From: Nitrospirota bacterium
GTDB lineage: Bacteria > Nitrospirota > UBA9217
Assembly (NCBI GenBank): GCA_029858565.1
Contig: JAOUEV010000001.1
Coordinates: 43,420 to 107,419, forward strand
Reading direction: 5' to 3'
DNA: 64,000 bases
A model generated the notes under the pieces. The model was not told where the DNA came from, searched no databases, and was given only the letters and a program-made list of their open reading frames with translations. The translations under genes and the position numbers were made by a program. Positions 27,567-39,179 of the stretch are shown here, piece after piece; position 1 is the first letter of the stretch; each line of letters begins with the position of its first letter.

Positions 27567-27751
27567 ATGAAAACAAGAGCATCTTACCGCAGAGGACGCA
27601 GAGAAAAGCCAATGTAAGATCTTCTGTGAGGAGAGCAGCTCGCTTTTTTAGATAAAAAGCGGGCAGCGTGGCGGTTGTGCACACTTGGTTTCGGCCAGGA
27701 TCGAAGAGTCAGCGGTTAACCAAGTTTGGGAAATAAATGAGGAAAGAATAG
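27567..27751. other. Intergenic stretch with one arm of a dispersed repeat
   Basis: Contains TTACCGCAGAGGACGCAGAG (from about 27582), the same motif type as the palindromic repeats near 30.3 and 32.6 kb. The remainder leads to the ribosome site of the polyketide synthase gene. Confidence 0.45.
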
Positions 27752-28813
27752 ATGGTCGAGAGCACGAGAGCGTACATCGCATCCGTCGCCACTGCAGTGC
27801 CGGAATACTCGGCTGACCAGCAGTTTGCCGAGGAATTCATGAAAAAACACTATGGCCCCCGTCTGAACCGGCGGAGCATGGGTCTGATCAGCACGGTCTT
27901 TTCCCATCCCAGCATCCGAAAGCGCCACTTTGCTTTTGATGATCCGGCAAGACTAGTGCAGGAAACGCCTGACGAGCGTGTTGCCCGGTTCACGGAACGG
28001 TCGATCGAACTTGCCGTCAGTGCCATCAGGAATGCGCTGGACAAAGCCCGAGTCACCGTGCATGATGTCCGCGGACTGGTCGTGAACACCTGTACCGGCT
28101 ACATATGTCCGGGAATAGCGACCTATCTGGTCGAGCGATTGGGGCTGGCACGGGACATCCGGCTTTACGACCTTGTGGGGAGCGGATGCGGCGGTGCTAT
28201 CCCCAATCTCCAGGTGGCGGAGTCGCTGCTCCCTAGGGCTCCTGAAGGCGTGGTTGTGAGCGTTTCCGTGGAGATCTGCAGCGCGACCTTTGAGATGGAC
28301 AATGACCTGAGCCTTATCCTGTCGAACGCGCTCTTCGGCGACGGAGCTGCCGCTGCCGTGCTCTGGACCAGGCCCGAGGGACTGGAGATCGCCGGCACCG
28401 GGGCATGGTACGCTCCCGAGCATCGCGAGGCCATCCGGTTCGTGCACAAGGAAGGGAGGCTCCGCAATCAGCTATCACTCCGGCTCCCTGAACTCGTGGC
28501 GGCGGCGGCATCGGCGGTCAGCCGAGACGTCCTGGGCCATGCATCAGTCGAGGCGGCCGCGGTGTCCCACTGGGCCCTCCACACAGGAGGTGAAAAGATC
28601 CTCAACGCTGTGCGCGACGAGCTCAAGATACCCGAGGACAGGCTTTGGGCGAGCCGCAAGGTCCTGGGCGAATATGGGAATATGTCGTCGCCAACGGTCT
28701 GGTTCGTGCTGGAGGAGATACTAAAGCGCGGCATGGGAGCAGGCGAGACCTGTCTCATGCTTGCCTACGGCGCGGGCATGTCGGCACACGGTGCCCTGCT
28801 CAGGAAAAAATGA
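27752..28813 (+). CDS. Type III polyketide synthase (chalcone synthase-like)
   Basis: A 353-residue thiolase-fold enzyme with the Cys-His-Asn triad of type III PKSs: Cys in LVGSGCGGAIPNLQ, His in SHWALHTGGEKIL and Asn in GEYGNMSSPTVWF. It would condense an acyl-CoA starter with malonyl-CoA to an alkylresorcinol, alkylpyrone or similar product. A RIDER-free single-domain architecture and the downstream small membrane protein fit bacterial alkylresorcinol-type loci. ATG 27752 follows GAGGAAAG. The starter unit cannot be inferred. Confidence 0.9.
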   Translation: MVESTRAYIASVATAVPEYSADQQFAEEFMKKHYGPRLNRRSMGLISTVFSHPSIRKRHFAFDDPARLVQETPDERVARFTERSIELAVSAIRNALDKARVTVHDVRGLVVNTCTGYICPGIATYLVERLGLARDIRLYDLVGSGCGGAIPNLQVAESLLPRAPEGVVVSVSVEICSATFEMDNDLSLILSNALFGDGAAAAVLWTRPEGLEIAGTGAWYAPEHREAIRFVHKEGRLRNQLSLRLPELVAAAASAVSRDVLGHASVEAAAVSHWALHTGGEKILNAVRDELKIPEDRLWASRKVLGEYGNMSSPTVWFVLEEILKRGMGAGETCLMLAYGAGMSAHGALLRKK

Positions 28814-28863
28814 GTGGTCAACACTCTGATAGTCACAGAAAAGACCGCAAAGTATGTATTTGA

Positions 28864-29268
28864 GATCGCCAGGCGCTTCCTGTTCTTGAAGAGCCGCATG
28901 GACCGTGGCACCTGCACCAGGCATGGAAAGGGCTTCTGATCCGGCGCGCACAGCTGACCGGCCACGCGATTCCCTTTGTGACGGTAAAACAACATCGCAG
29001 GCTCGGGCCGATCGCAGCCTTCCTGGCGATAGCGGGTTATCTTGCCGGTATCTCCCTGGTCCTTTTTGATAAGGGATCTGTTTATGAATACCCCCTGCAC
29101 CTCGCTGTCGGGAGCGCGATGCTGGCTTCCCTCGTGACCACGGTGGTCCTCTCTCGAATGATCAAAGGGACCTTGCAATCGATCCGGACCTGGCACTTCC
29201 GGTTCGGCATTGTCACCCTTGGTCTCTTGATCATCGAGGCGATCCTCGGTCTCGATATCCTGCTCTGA
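28864..29268 (+). CDS. Small membrane protein, 5' end unclear
   Basis: From the stop at 28861-28863 the frame is open to 29268 and reads WHLHQAWKGLLIRRAQLTGH, then a hydrophobic region of about three membrane segments (GPIAAFLAIAGYLAGISLVL, LAVGSAMLASLVTTVVL, GIVTLGLLIIEAILG). No ATG, GTG or TTG with a ribosome site occurs before GTG 28978, although the coding-like sequence starts some 35 codons earlier. The start is therefore damaged or nonstandard. It resembles DUF4079-type cytochrome b561-like membrane proteins, but this is tentative. Confidence 0.5.
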   Translation, partial: DRQALPVLEEPHGPWHLHQAWKGLLIRRAQLTGHAIPFVTVKQHRRLGPIAAFLAIAGYLAGISLVLFDKGSVYEYPLHLAVGSAMLASLVTTVVLSRMIKGTLQSIRTWHFRFGIVTLGLLIIEAILGLDILL

Positions 29269-29323
29269 ATCCCTTCAAGTCAGAATAACTATCTATAAAT
29301 CCTTCAAATAACCCCATATTTCC

Positions 29324-29351
29324 TTGACAACATAGGCTGTTTTTGTATAAT
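29324..29351 (+). promoter_or_regulatory. Sigma70-type promoter for glyQ
   Basis: TTGACA (29324-29329), a 16-base spacer and TATAAT (29346-29351), 50 bases before glyQ. Confidence 0.8.
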
Positions 29352-29401
29352 AACTAGCTGCTTTTTCTGTTTCCAAATATCATTTCACCGAGGGCAATCA
29401 T

Positions 29402-30271
29402 TTGACATTTCAGGAGCTTATACTGACGCTCCAGGACTACTGGGCTTCCAAGGGCTGCGTGATCCATCAGCCCTATGACCTGGAGGTCGGCGCGGGAACG
29501 TTCCATCCCGCAACGTTCCTGCGCGTGCTCGGGCCCGAGCCCTGGAGCACCGCCTATGTCCAGCCCTCCCGCAGGCCGACCGACGGCCGCTACGGCGAGA
29601 ACCCCAACCGTTTGCAGCACTACTACCAGTTCCAGGTCATCCTGAAGCCCCATCCGCAGAACGTCCAGGAACTCTACCTCGAAAGCCTCCAGAAGCTTGG
29701 CATCAACCCCCTGAAGCACGATATCCGGTTCGTTGAGGACGATTGGGAGTCTCCGACTCTCGGCGCCTGGGGCCTGGGTTGGGAGGTCTGGCTGAACGGC
29801 ATGGAAGTGACCCAGTTCACCTATTTTCAGCAGGTGGGCGGCATTGATCTCAAGCCGGTCTCGGCAGAGCTTACCTACGGTATCGAGCGGCTTGCCATGT
29901 ATCTTCAGGGCGTCAACAATGTGTACGATCTCGCCTGGACCAAGGACGTGAAGTACGGCGACGTGCATCATGAGACCGAGGTGCAGTTCTCGAAATACAA
30001 CTTCGAACTGTCTGACCGGGAGATGCTCTTCCGGCAGTTCGAGTCCTATGAAAAAGAATGCGAGAAACTGATCAAGGCGGGAGTGGTCTATCCTGCCTAT
30101 GATTACTGCCTCAAGTGTTCGCACACCTTTAACCTTCTGGACGCGGCCGGCGCCATCAGCGTGACCGAGCGCACGGGCTACATCGGACGGGTGCGGAAAC
30201 TCGCGCGGCTCTGCGCCCATGCCTATCTGGCGGACCGGGAAGCGAAGGGGTTTCCGATGCTGAAGCGCTAG
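29402..30271 (+). CDS. glyQ: Glycyl-tRNA synthetase alpha subunit
   Basis: A 289-residue catalytic subunit of the alpha2beta2 glycyl-tRNA synthetase. Starting at TTG 29402 gives the conserved N-terminus [19 protein letters not shown]. Class II motifs follow ([39 protein letters not shown]). It forms glycyl-adenylate and charges tRNA-Gly with the beta subunit encoded downstream. The TTG start has GAGGG eight bases upstream. The length is normal. Confidence 0.96.
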   Translation: MTFQELILTLQDYWASKGCVIHQPYDLEVGAGTFHPATFLRVLGPEPWSTAYVQPSRRPTDGRYGENPNRLQHYYQFQVILKPHPQNVQELYLESLQKLGINPLKHDIRFVEDDWESPTLGAWGLGWEVWLNGMEVTQFTYFQQVGGIDLKPVSAELTYGIERLAMYLQGVNNVYDLAWTKDVKYGDVHHETEVQFSKYNFELSDREMLFRQFESYEKECEKLIKAGVVYPAYDYCLKCSHTFNLLDAAGAISVTERTGYIGRVRKLARLCAHAYLADREAKGFPMLKR

Positions 30272-30332
30272 GCGCTTCAGCATGAATGCGGAGTGCGGAA
30301 TTCGGAATGCGGAGTTAACGACAAAAGCTTGT

Positions 30333-30436
30333 TTCGCGCGGAGACGCCGAGCTCGCAGAGGAAGGCAAAGGACCAAGTAAAAGGGAAGTTTTTTTGAAGT
30401 AGTTTTTCTCTGCGTACTCTGCGCCCCTGCGCGAAA
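30333..30436. repeat. Palindromic intergenic repeat (CGCGGAGACGCCGAG type)
   Basis: Arms GCGCGGAGACGCCGAG...CGCAGAGGAAG (30336-30364) and CTCTGCGTACTCTGCGCCCC (30409-30428) plus GCGCGAA are roughly complementary around a central AT-rich part. A further GTTCATCCGTGGTTAA / ATCTGCGTTAATCTGTGGTT pair follows to about 30,520. Similar motifs lie at 27.58 and 32.64 kb. It lies between glyQ and glyS. Confidence 0.6.
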
Positions 30437-30541
30437 AATGGTTTTTGAATTTGTTTTGTTGGTTCATCCGTGGTTAAGAAGCAGTTGACTTCATCTGCGT
30501 TAATCTGTGGTTGATAAGCAGTCGCTTTTATCGAGGTTATT

Positions 30542-32620
30542 TTGGCGAAAGAGTTCTTCTTAGAGATCGGCACCGAAGAGATCCCGTCGCGGTTCATCCA
30601 GCCTGCGCTGGAGAAGATGAAGGAGCTGTTCGTTCAGCTCCTGGCCAACGGCCGGATTGCGTCGGAAGGCGACGTCCGGGTCTTCGGCACGCCGCGCAGG
30701 CTGATCCTTACTGCCTCGGCGCTCGACGAGTCGCAGGCCGATGAATGCCGCGAGGTGGTCGGTCCGCCAAAGAAGATCGCCTATGATGCTGAGGGGAAGC
30801 CGACAAAGGCCGCGACGGTGTTCGCTGAAAAGAACAAGATCGCGATCGAGGCGCTTACCTTCAAGACCACGGACAAGGGCGAGTACGTTGTGGCGCGGAT
30901 CGATGAAAAAGGCGGGGACACGCTTCTTTGGCTCGCTCAATCCATGCCCGGGTATATCCTTTCGATCCCCTTCCCCAAGTCCATGCGCTGGATGGACAAG
31001 GACATACGCTTCGCCCGGCCGATCCACTGGGTCGCCTGCATTTATGGCGGCGAGACCGTTGCCTTTGATCTGGGCGGCATCAAGAGCAGCAACCTTTCAC
31101 GGGGCCATCGGTTCATGAGCCCCGGCGCGTTCCTGGTGAAGGATTTCAAGTCCTACCAGTCCCAGGCAGAACCGAACTATATTGTCATCGATCCCGAGGT
31201 GCGGAAGCAGCGCATTGTGAAGCAGACCGCGGACCTGGCCACAGAGAAGGGCGGCAAGGTGCTCGAGGACGCCGGCCTGGTGGACGAGGTCGCGAACCTG
31301 GTGGAATATCCGGTCCCGGTCATGGGGACCTTCAGCAAGGACTTCCTGCGCGTTCCCAAGGAAGTGCTGATCACGGCCATGCGCGAGCATCAGCGTTACT
31401 TCAGCGTGGTGGACAACCGGGGCGAGCTGCTTCCCTGCTTCATCACGATCAGCAACACCCGGGCCGAGGACATGGAAGTGGTCCGGGCCGGGAACGAACG
31501 GGTGCTGACGGCCCGTCTTTCCGACGCGGCCTACTTCTTTGACCATGACATCCAGGTGAAGCTCGCTGACCGCGTCGAGGGGCTCAAAAAAGTCACCTAC
31601 CAGGAAAAGCTCGGGTCGGTCCATGACAAGATCGATCGGGTGAAGAAGCTTTCAATCTACGTTGCCGGGTTGTTCGGCGCTGACGCGAATGCTGCCGAAC
31701 GGGCAGCCCATCTTTCCAAGGCCGACCTGACCACGGGCGTGGTGGGAGAATTCCCCAAGCTCCAGGGCGTGATGGGCAGGCACTACGCGCTGCTGACCGG
31801 TGAAAGTCCGCTGGTCGCGGACGCAATTGCTGAACACTACATGCCGAGGTTCGCCGGCGACAGCCTCCCGAAAACAGCCGAAGGCATGTGCGTGGGCATA
31901 GCGGACCGCATCGATACGATCACGGGCTGCTTTTCCGCGGGCCTGATCCCGAGCGGTTCCGAGGACCCCTACGGCCTCAGGCGGCAGTCCATCGCGATCC
32001 TGGCCATGCTGTTCCACAAGGGCAGGGGAATGTCCCTTTCCGGCCTGGTGAACGAGGCTTGCAGCGCCTATGGCCTCAAGTCAGGCGAAGCAAAAAAGAT
32101 TTCCGCTGATGTGCTTGACTTCCTGCGCCAGCGGCTTGCGGGCATCCTGACGGGCGAGGGATTCCGTGCTGATGTGGTGGATGCGGCGCTCCTGGTAAAC
32201 TTCGACGATCCCCTTATTGCCAAGGAAAAAGTGAAGGCCATCGATGCCTGGCGGGCTTCCGAGGACTACCAGCCCCTGGTCACGGCGCTCAAAAGGGCGG
32301 GCAACATCGTACCCAGGGAGTTCGGCGGCAAGGTAAAGGAATCTCTGCTCACGGAAGACGCGGAAAAGGCGCTCTTTAGCGCATTCCAGGAGATCCGGGA
32401 CCGGGTAAAGGACAAGACCGAGAAGCTGGATTTCCGGGGAGCTCTGGCGGATATTGCGTCGCTGCGCAAGCAGGTGGACGGTTTTTTTGATAAAGTAATG
32501 GTGATGGACAAGGACGAAGCGGTTAAGAACAACCGGCTGGCGCTGCTCGCGGCCATCACCGGCCTGTTCTACGGCATCGCGGATTTCAGCCGGCTTGAAC
32601 TGAGCACGGATAAGAAGTAA
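30542..32620 (+). CDS. glyS: Glycyl-tRNA synthetase beta subunit
   Basis: A 692-residue beta subunit, normal length. The N-terminus AKEFFLEIGTEEIPSRFIQP is diagnostic; the middle contains the HD-like region and the C-terminus the DALR anticodon-binding domain. Start TTG 30542 matches the family N-terminus, so both subunits use TTG. The 270-base gap from glyQ holds a palindromic repeat, unusually long for this gene pair, which is often adjacent or fused. Confidence 0.95.
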   Translation: MAKEFFLEIGTEEIPSRFIQPALEKMKELFVQLLANGRIASEGDVRVFGTPRRLILTASALDESQADECREVVGPPKKIAYDAEGKPTKAATVFAEKNKIAIEALTFKTTDKGEYVVARIDEKGGDTLLWLAQSMPGYILSIPFPKSMRWMDKDIRFARPIHWVACIYGGETVAFDLGGIKSSNLSRGHRFMSPGAFLVKDFKSYQSQAEPNYIVIDPEVRKQRIVKQTADLATEKGGKVLEDAGLVDEVANLVEYPVPVMGTFSKDFLRVPKEVLITAMREHQRYFSVVDNRGELLPCFITISNTRAEDMEVVRAGNERVLTARLSDAAYFFDHDIQVKLADRVEGLKKVTYQEKLGSVHDKIDRVKKLSIYVAGLFGADANAAERAAHLSKADLTTGVVGEFPKLQGVMGRHYALLTGESPLVADAIAEHYMPRFAGDSLPKTAEGMCVGIADRIDTITGCFSAGLIPSGSEDPYGLRRQSIAILAMLFHKGRGMSLSGLVNEACSAYGLKSGEAKKISADVLDFLRQRLAGILTGEGFRADVVDAALLVNFDDPLIAKEKVKAIDAWRASEDYQPLVTALKRAGNIVPREFGGKVKESLLTEDAEKALFSAFQEIRDRVKDKTEKLDFRGALADIASLRKQVDGFFDKVMVMDKDEAVKNNRLALLAAITGLFYGIADFSRLELSTDKK

Positions 32621-32637
32621 GAACCGAAGGACGGTTT

Positions 32638-32716
32638 CACCACAGAGGCGCAGAGTGCACAGAGAAATCAAAGGCAATGGCTTGTGTCGTTCTCTGTGTC
32701 TCCGTGTCTCTGTGGT
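32638..32716. repeat. Palindromic intergenic repeat (ACCACAGAGGCGCAGAG type)
   Basis: Inverted arms CACCACAGAGGCGCAGAG (from 32638) and TCTCCGTGTCTCTGTGGT (to 32716) form a long imperfect hairpin between glyS and ppdK. It belongs to the same family as the repeat at 30.3 kb. Confidence 0.7.
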
Positions 32717-32763
32717 AGATCAGATTTTCGCATTTCAGATTCCTATTTAGGGAGGAAAGCATC

Positions 32764-35448
<2,685 letters not shown>

Positions 35449-35469
35449 ATTTTATCGAGAACTGATCGA

Positions 35470-35500
35470 AGGGCGGCCGAAAGGCCGCCCTTTGTGTTTG
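35470..35500 (+). terminator. Rho-independent terminator of ppdK
   Basis: Stem GGGCGGCC / GGCCGCCC with a GAAA loop, followed by TTTGTGTTT. Confidence 0.88.
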
Positions 35501-35649
35501 CGCGAAGCGAAAAAAGAACGTTTGTAACGGAAGGATCGGATAGAGGCAGATCTTGCTTTGCAGCGAATCCTGTCGTAATGGTCTATCCGCCGTTATCAGG
35601 CATTTATCCGCATCTTCCGTGTCGAGGATCCTGTCAGTAGGTTCGACCG

Positions 35650-36063
35650 ATGGACTCTTCAAAACTCAACCTCTCGAACATCCGCTTCGATGCCGTCATC
35701 GTCGGCGCTATCGTCGATAACATCACCACCATGTCTTTGATGCTGCTCCTGATGTCTGCCATGTCCGCAACGGGCATCCCCCAGGACGAGGTCATCAGCC
35801 GGATGAAAACCCTGAGCGGCCTGCTCCTCAGCCTGATGCTGGGACTGGGATGCACGGCGTTCGGAGGGTACGTCGCTGCGCGGATGGCGAAGAAGTCCGA
35901 AATCCTCCATGGCGCTTGGGTCGGGGGCTTCGGTATCGTCCTTGCCCTGGTCTTCCGGGAAGAAGGGCTCCCCCTCTGGTATCACGTTGCCGGATTTATC
36001 TGCATGCTGCCTGCGGGAATGGCCGGCGGGCATCTGGCGCGCCATGGTCAGGTGAAGAGTTAA
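35650..36063 (+). CDS. Small membrane protein (paralogue of 44640-45050)
   Basis: A 137-residue protein with four hydrophobic segments. Diagnostic stretches are FDAVIVGAIVDNITTMSLML, LMLGLGCTAFGGYVAARMAK and AGFICMLPAGMAGGHLAR. The gene at 44640 encodes the same order of motifs, so they are paralogues. It resembles small TIGR04086-like membrane proteins of unknown function. Start ATG 35650. The next gene follows closely on the same strand. Confidence 0.75.
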   Translation: MDSSKLNLSNIRFDAVIVGAIVDNITTMSLMLLLMSAMSATGIPQDEVISRMKTLSGLLLSLMLGLGCTAFGGYVAARMAKKSEILHGAWVGGFGIVLALVFREEGLPLWYHVAGFICMLPAGMAGGHLARHGQVKS

Positions 36064-36089
36064 GGAATGTCAATGCAGGGAGGTGTACG

Positions 36090-37859
36090 GTGAAGCGAGA
36101 GAACGCATTGAGTATTGCCATGGTTCTGTTCGGCGTGATTACGGGAATTGCCGTGGTGGTCCTGCTGATGGCGATAGCGGCACCGTCAACCAGCCAGTAC
36201 CTGCTTACGCATGCGGAAAAGGCGGACTACGACAGGATCGACGGCTATTCCCGGATCCTGTCCGGCGCCGGTTCCTGGATCGCCTATGGTCTTTTTTTTG
36301 CTGCTTTGGGCCTGGCGGTCTCTTTTTTCCTGACACTGCTCAATCCGTCTTTCAACATAAAAAAGGCTTCATCGGACCGAAAAATGGCTGCAGGGACAAG
36401 AGCCCTTGTGTTTCTTGCAGCCGCTGCCGGCTGGATCTACGGGACAGCATTCCTTCTTGATCTGCTTTTCCCAGGAGGGCCATCCCGGGCGATCCAGTTC
36501 CTTTTCTACGTTGTCCTGTTCGCCGGTGTCTGGTTCATTATCGGCCGACAGGGGTGGGCAGGGGACCTCTCGTCCTGGAAAGTTCAGAAGAATGCCCGGC
36601 TCATGAGAACCGCTTTGCTCGGAGCCGCTGTTGGCGCCGTTGTATTCCTGATCTATTGGCTCTTTGACTGGTCGTTCAGGCAGTACTTCACCCTTGTATC
36701 CGAGGTGCTTGACCAATCAGGGGAGACCTCGTTTCTGGGATTTGTCCAGCTTGCGTTCGGAGCGGTCATCTGCCTTGGAGTCGCTTTTCCCCTTGCCGCC
36801 GGCTTTGTGGCAGCTCTTGCACCGGTGGAGCAGGAGAACCGGGAAATCCTGCGCAGACTCATGATCCCTGGAGCGGCATTCCTGGTTATCGCAGTCCTGC
36901 TGGCAGCGGCATATTGGTATGCCGGTGCTGTCTATGACCTGAATAAGAAGGATCTCGCAACAGCTGTCGGCATTCCCGCCAGGGCGAAGGAGAGCCGTAC
37001 GATCGTCGCTCTTGTCGCCTCTAAGGGTCTTCCGGTGACGGTCCAGGAATGGCCGCTTGAGGCTTCTTCATCGGGATTCATGTCCCAGAATACCATCGAA
37101 TTGTCAGTGGAGAATCTTCAAAAGGTGGAGAGCTACCTGGCAGCCCATCCCCAGGGGACAGTGTTCACCTATCCCGGCCGGGAGATCCTTGTGAAGGGGT
37201 ATTACGGCCTCTGGGACAGGGAGAACGGTCTGGCCTGGCAGGTCAGGGCAGCGGAGTCCCAGCTTCTCCAGCGACAACTGCTGCTCACCCGGTTCCGCTC
37301 CATGGCTGTGACGCAGGAGAACCTGAAACTGCTCGAGTCGTACAGCGACGAGAAGGTTTGGCGCGTGGGAGGCAAGTCAGCGCTCTACCTTTCCCAGGGG
37401 TATCAGCACTTCGGAAAAGCAGCGGAAGCGGCAAAATGGCTTGAAAAAGCGATCGCGCTCGGCACGGATATTTCGAAAGCCGATTTTGTGAAGGACCCGA
37501 TCATTACTTATGGCTCTTTACAGGGAAGGATACTTCTGAATGGAAAGCCTTTGTCAGGAGTAAAGGTCGGGCTGCTGAGCCATCGCGCTGATATGATGGG
37601 AAAGGAAAGTTTCAAATTAACGGATTTCAGCTTCCCCAGAATGCTCGTTGATGTGAGGCAGGCAGGGAAGGACGGCAGATTCGCGTTCTCCTCGCTCGGC
37701 ACGGGCAGATATCTGATCGCGGTCATGACGGATAAAGAGACCATGCCTTATGATCTGAAGCCGGGCACCATCACGGCGAGTAACGTGCCCGGGATAATTT
37801 CGCTCGGCGCTGTTGCCTCGCGCGACCTGGGGACCATCGCGATCGTGAAAAAGCAGTAG
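36090..37859 (+). CDS. Multi-pass membrane protein with soluble C-terminal domain
   Basis: A 589-residue protein starting at GTG 36090 after a GGGAGG site. About eight hydrophobic segments occupy residues 1-300. The rest is soluble, with a TPR-like stretch (LYLSQGYQHFGKAAEAAKWL) and a C-terminal carboxypeptidase-regulatory-like beta domain (LQGRILLNGKPLSGVKVGLL). No specific family is recognised. It probably shares a transcript with the small membrane protein 26 bases upstream. Confidence 0.7.
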   Translation: MKRENALSIAMVLFGVITGIAVVVLLMAIAAPSTSQYLLTHAEKADYDRIDGYSRILSGAGSWIAYGLFFAALGLAVSFFLTLLNPSFNIKKASSDRKMAAGTRALVFLAAAAGWIYGTAFLLDLLFPGGPSRAIQFLFYVVLFAGVWFIIGRQGWAGDLSSWKVQKNARLMRTALLGAAVGAVVFLIYWLFDWSFRQYFTLVSEVLDQSGETSFLGFVQLAFGAVICLGVAFPLAAGFVAALAPVEQENREILRRLMIPGAAFLVIAVLLAAAYWYAGAVYDLNKKDLATAVGIPARAKESRTIVALVASKGLPVTVQEWPLEASSSGFMSQNTIELSVENLQKVESYLAAHPQGTVFTYPGREILVKGYYGLWDRENGLAWQVRAAESQLLQRQLLLTRFRSMAVTQENLKLLESYSDEKVWRVGGKSALYLSQGYQHFGKAAEAAKWLEKAIALGTDISKADFVKDPIITYGSLQGRILLNGKPLSGVKVGLLSHRADMMGKESFKLTDFSFPRMLVDVRQAGKDGRFAFSSLGTGRYLIAVMTDKETMPYDLKPGTITASNVPGIISLGAVASRDLGTIAIVKKQ

Positions 37860-37966
37860 GGGCAACCCCGCGTGGTTGCCCATTCCGGGCGTCCACATAG
37901 GGCCGCTCCTACGCAAGCATGTCAAAGTCTGCCTGCATCTTGCGCGCAGTTAATCAGGAGTGCGCG

Positions 37967-38425
37967 ATGATAACGATCACCTGGATTGCTGTATTCGGGG
38001 GTGTTTTTCTCTGGTCCGCTGTTCACCCCAAGGACTATTTCACCTGGTTCATGGAAGTGGCGCCGGCGATCACGGCATTCGTGATCCTGTTCTTTACCAG
38101 GAAACGCTTTCCCCTCGCCAATCTCGCATATGCCCTGATCCTTGTTCACAGCATGATCCTACGGAAGGAAGAGGTACAGCGCGGGCCATGGCTCTTCTTT
38201 ATCGTTGTCTCGATATGCCTTGCCTTGAGCGCGTGCTACGAGTTCATCGAATGGTGGACCGCGGCGCTGACCAACGAGGCGGCCGAGGCGTTCCTCGGCA
38301 CCCAGGGGTATCAGTGGGATACCCAGTCGGATATGCTGTTCGCGTTCATCGGCGCGATAGCGGCTATGACATTTCTGAGCAGGTTCCATGACCGGCAACT
38401 GGCTTCAGTCGACAAGCCTGTCTAG
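37967..38425 (+). CDS. DUF2238 (YjdF-like) membrane protein with internal deletion
   Basis: A 152-residue membrane protein. The C-terminal half is clearly DUF2238: ACYEFIEWWTAALTNEAAEA, FLGTQGYQWDTQSDMLFAFI. YjdF proteins are about 200 residues and have a YDRxGHF segment before this region. Here the sequence goes directly from YALILVHSMIL to RKEEVQRGPWLFF, so some 40-50 residues are missing in frame. ATG 37967 follows AGGAG; an in-frame start at 37919 is less likely. Its function in the family is unknown. Confidence 0.72.
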   Translation: MITITWIAVFGGVFLWSAVHPKDYFTWFMEVAPAITAFVILFFTRKRFPLANLAYALILVHSMILRKEEVQRGPWLFFIVVSICLALSACYEFIEWWTAALTNEAAEAFLGTQGYQWDTQSDMLFAFIGAIAAMTFLSRFHDRQLASVDKPV

Positions 38426-38448
38426 TATTGCTGCGCCGATTTTTCCTC

Positions 38449-38487
38449 TTTACTTCACGGCGAACGATGTTATAATCAGGTTATAAC
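38449..38487 (+). promoter_or_regulatory. Promoter with overlapping palindromic operator for AbrB/Doc pair
   Basis: TTTACT (38449-38454), a 16-base spacer and TATAAT (38471-38476). A perfect inverted repeat GTTATAA-tcagg-TTATAAC (38469-38487) covers the -10 element and start site, a natural position for autorepression by the AbrB-type antitoxin. Confidence 0.68.
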
Positions 38488-38503
38488 AAGCGGGGAGGCG
38501 GCC

Positions 38504-38752
38504 ATGCATCGGAAAGTCGTATCCATCGGGAACAGTACAGGCGTTTCCATCCCGGTCAACATTCTTGAGAAACTTGAGTTGTCAGCTGGATCAGAGGTCG
38601 ATATCGAACTCGATGAGGAACGCGGCCGGATCGTGATCGAGCCGGTCAGAAAAAAGCAGAAGGTCAAAGGCATCGACAAGGAGTTCGTCGGCCAGGTCAA
38701 CGAGTTTATTGCCAAGTATCGCCCTGCCTTGAAGGAACTCGCGAAAAAGTGA
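38504..38752 (+). CDS. AbrB/MazE-type antitoxin
   Basis: An 82-residue protein with a swapped-hairpin AbrB domain at residues 1-50 (RKVVSIGNSTGVSIPVNILE, SEVDIELDEERGRIVIEP) and a charged C-terminal tail. The tail would wrap and neutralise the toxin. ATG follows GGGGAGG. It overlaps the Doc gene by four bases (GTGA), so the two are translationally coupled. Binding to the palindrome at 38469-38487 would give autoregulation. Confidence 0.88.
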   Translation: MHRKVVSIGNSTGVSIPVNILEKLELSAGSEVDIELDEERGRIVIEPVRKKQKVKGIDKEFVGQVNEFIAKYRPALKELAKK

Positions 38753-39135
38753 AGTATCTCTCCCCGGAGCAGGTCCTTTTCATTCATTCACGGCTTATCG
38801 ACGAAACCGGCGGCAGCCACGGCCTGAGGGACGCGGGCCTGCTCGCGTCCGCGGTCGCGCGTCCGCAAGCGACATTTGAAGGGAAAGATCTCTATCCTGA
38901 TATATTTCGGAAGGCTGCTGCGCTCATGGAATCGCTGATCAAGAGCCATCCCTTTGTTGACGGGAACAAACGAACGGCGGTCACTTCGGCGGGCATTTTC
39001 CTACAAATGAACGGGTTTTCACTGGAAGTTCCTCAAAAAGAGCTTGTACGATTTGCGGTCGCTTATGCTGCTAAGAACCTGTCGTTCGATGAAGCTGTTG
39101 TATGGTTTATGAACCAGACGCGTCGGGACAAATAG
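38749..39135 (+). CDS. Doc-type Fic toxin
   Basis: A 128-residue death-on-curing protein. The Fic/Doc motif reads HPFVDGNKRTAV; the N-terminal YLSPEQVLFIHSRLIDETGG and GLLASAVARPQATF are typical of Doc. Doc phosphorylates elongation factor Tu and stops translation. The motif and length are intact, so it may be active. The GTG start lies within the antitoxin's last codons. Pairing of Doc with an AbrB-type rather than a Phd-type antitoxin is a known mixed arrangement. Confidence 0.88.
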   Translation: MKYLSPEQVLFIHSRLIDETGGSHGLRDAGLLASAVARPQATFEGKDLYPDIFRKAAALMESLIKSHPFVDGNKRTAVTSAGIFLQMNGFSLEVPQKELVRFAVAYAAKNLSFDEAVVWFMNQTRRDK

Positions 39136-39179
39136 CGGGTCCGCGGTCCGCGAATGACCGGTGTGAAAGGAACGAGTGC

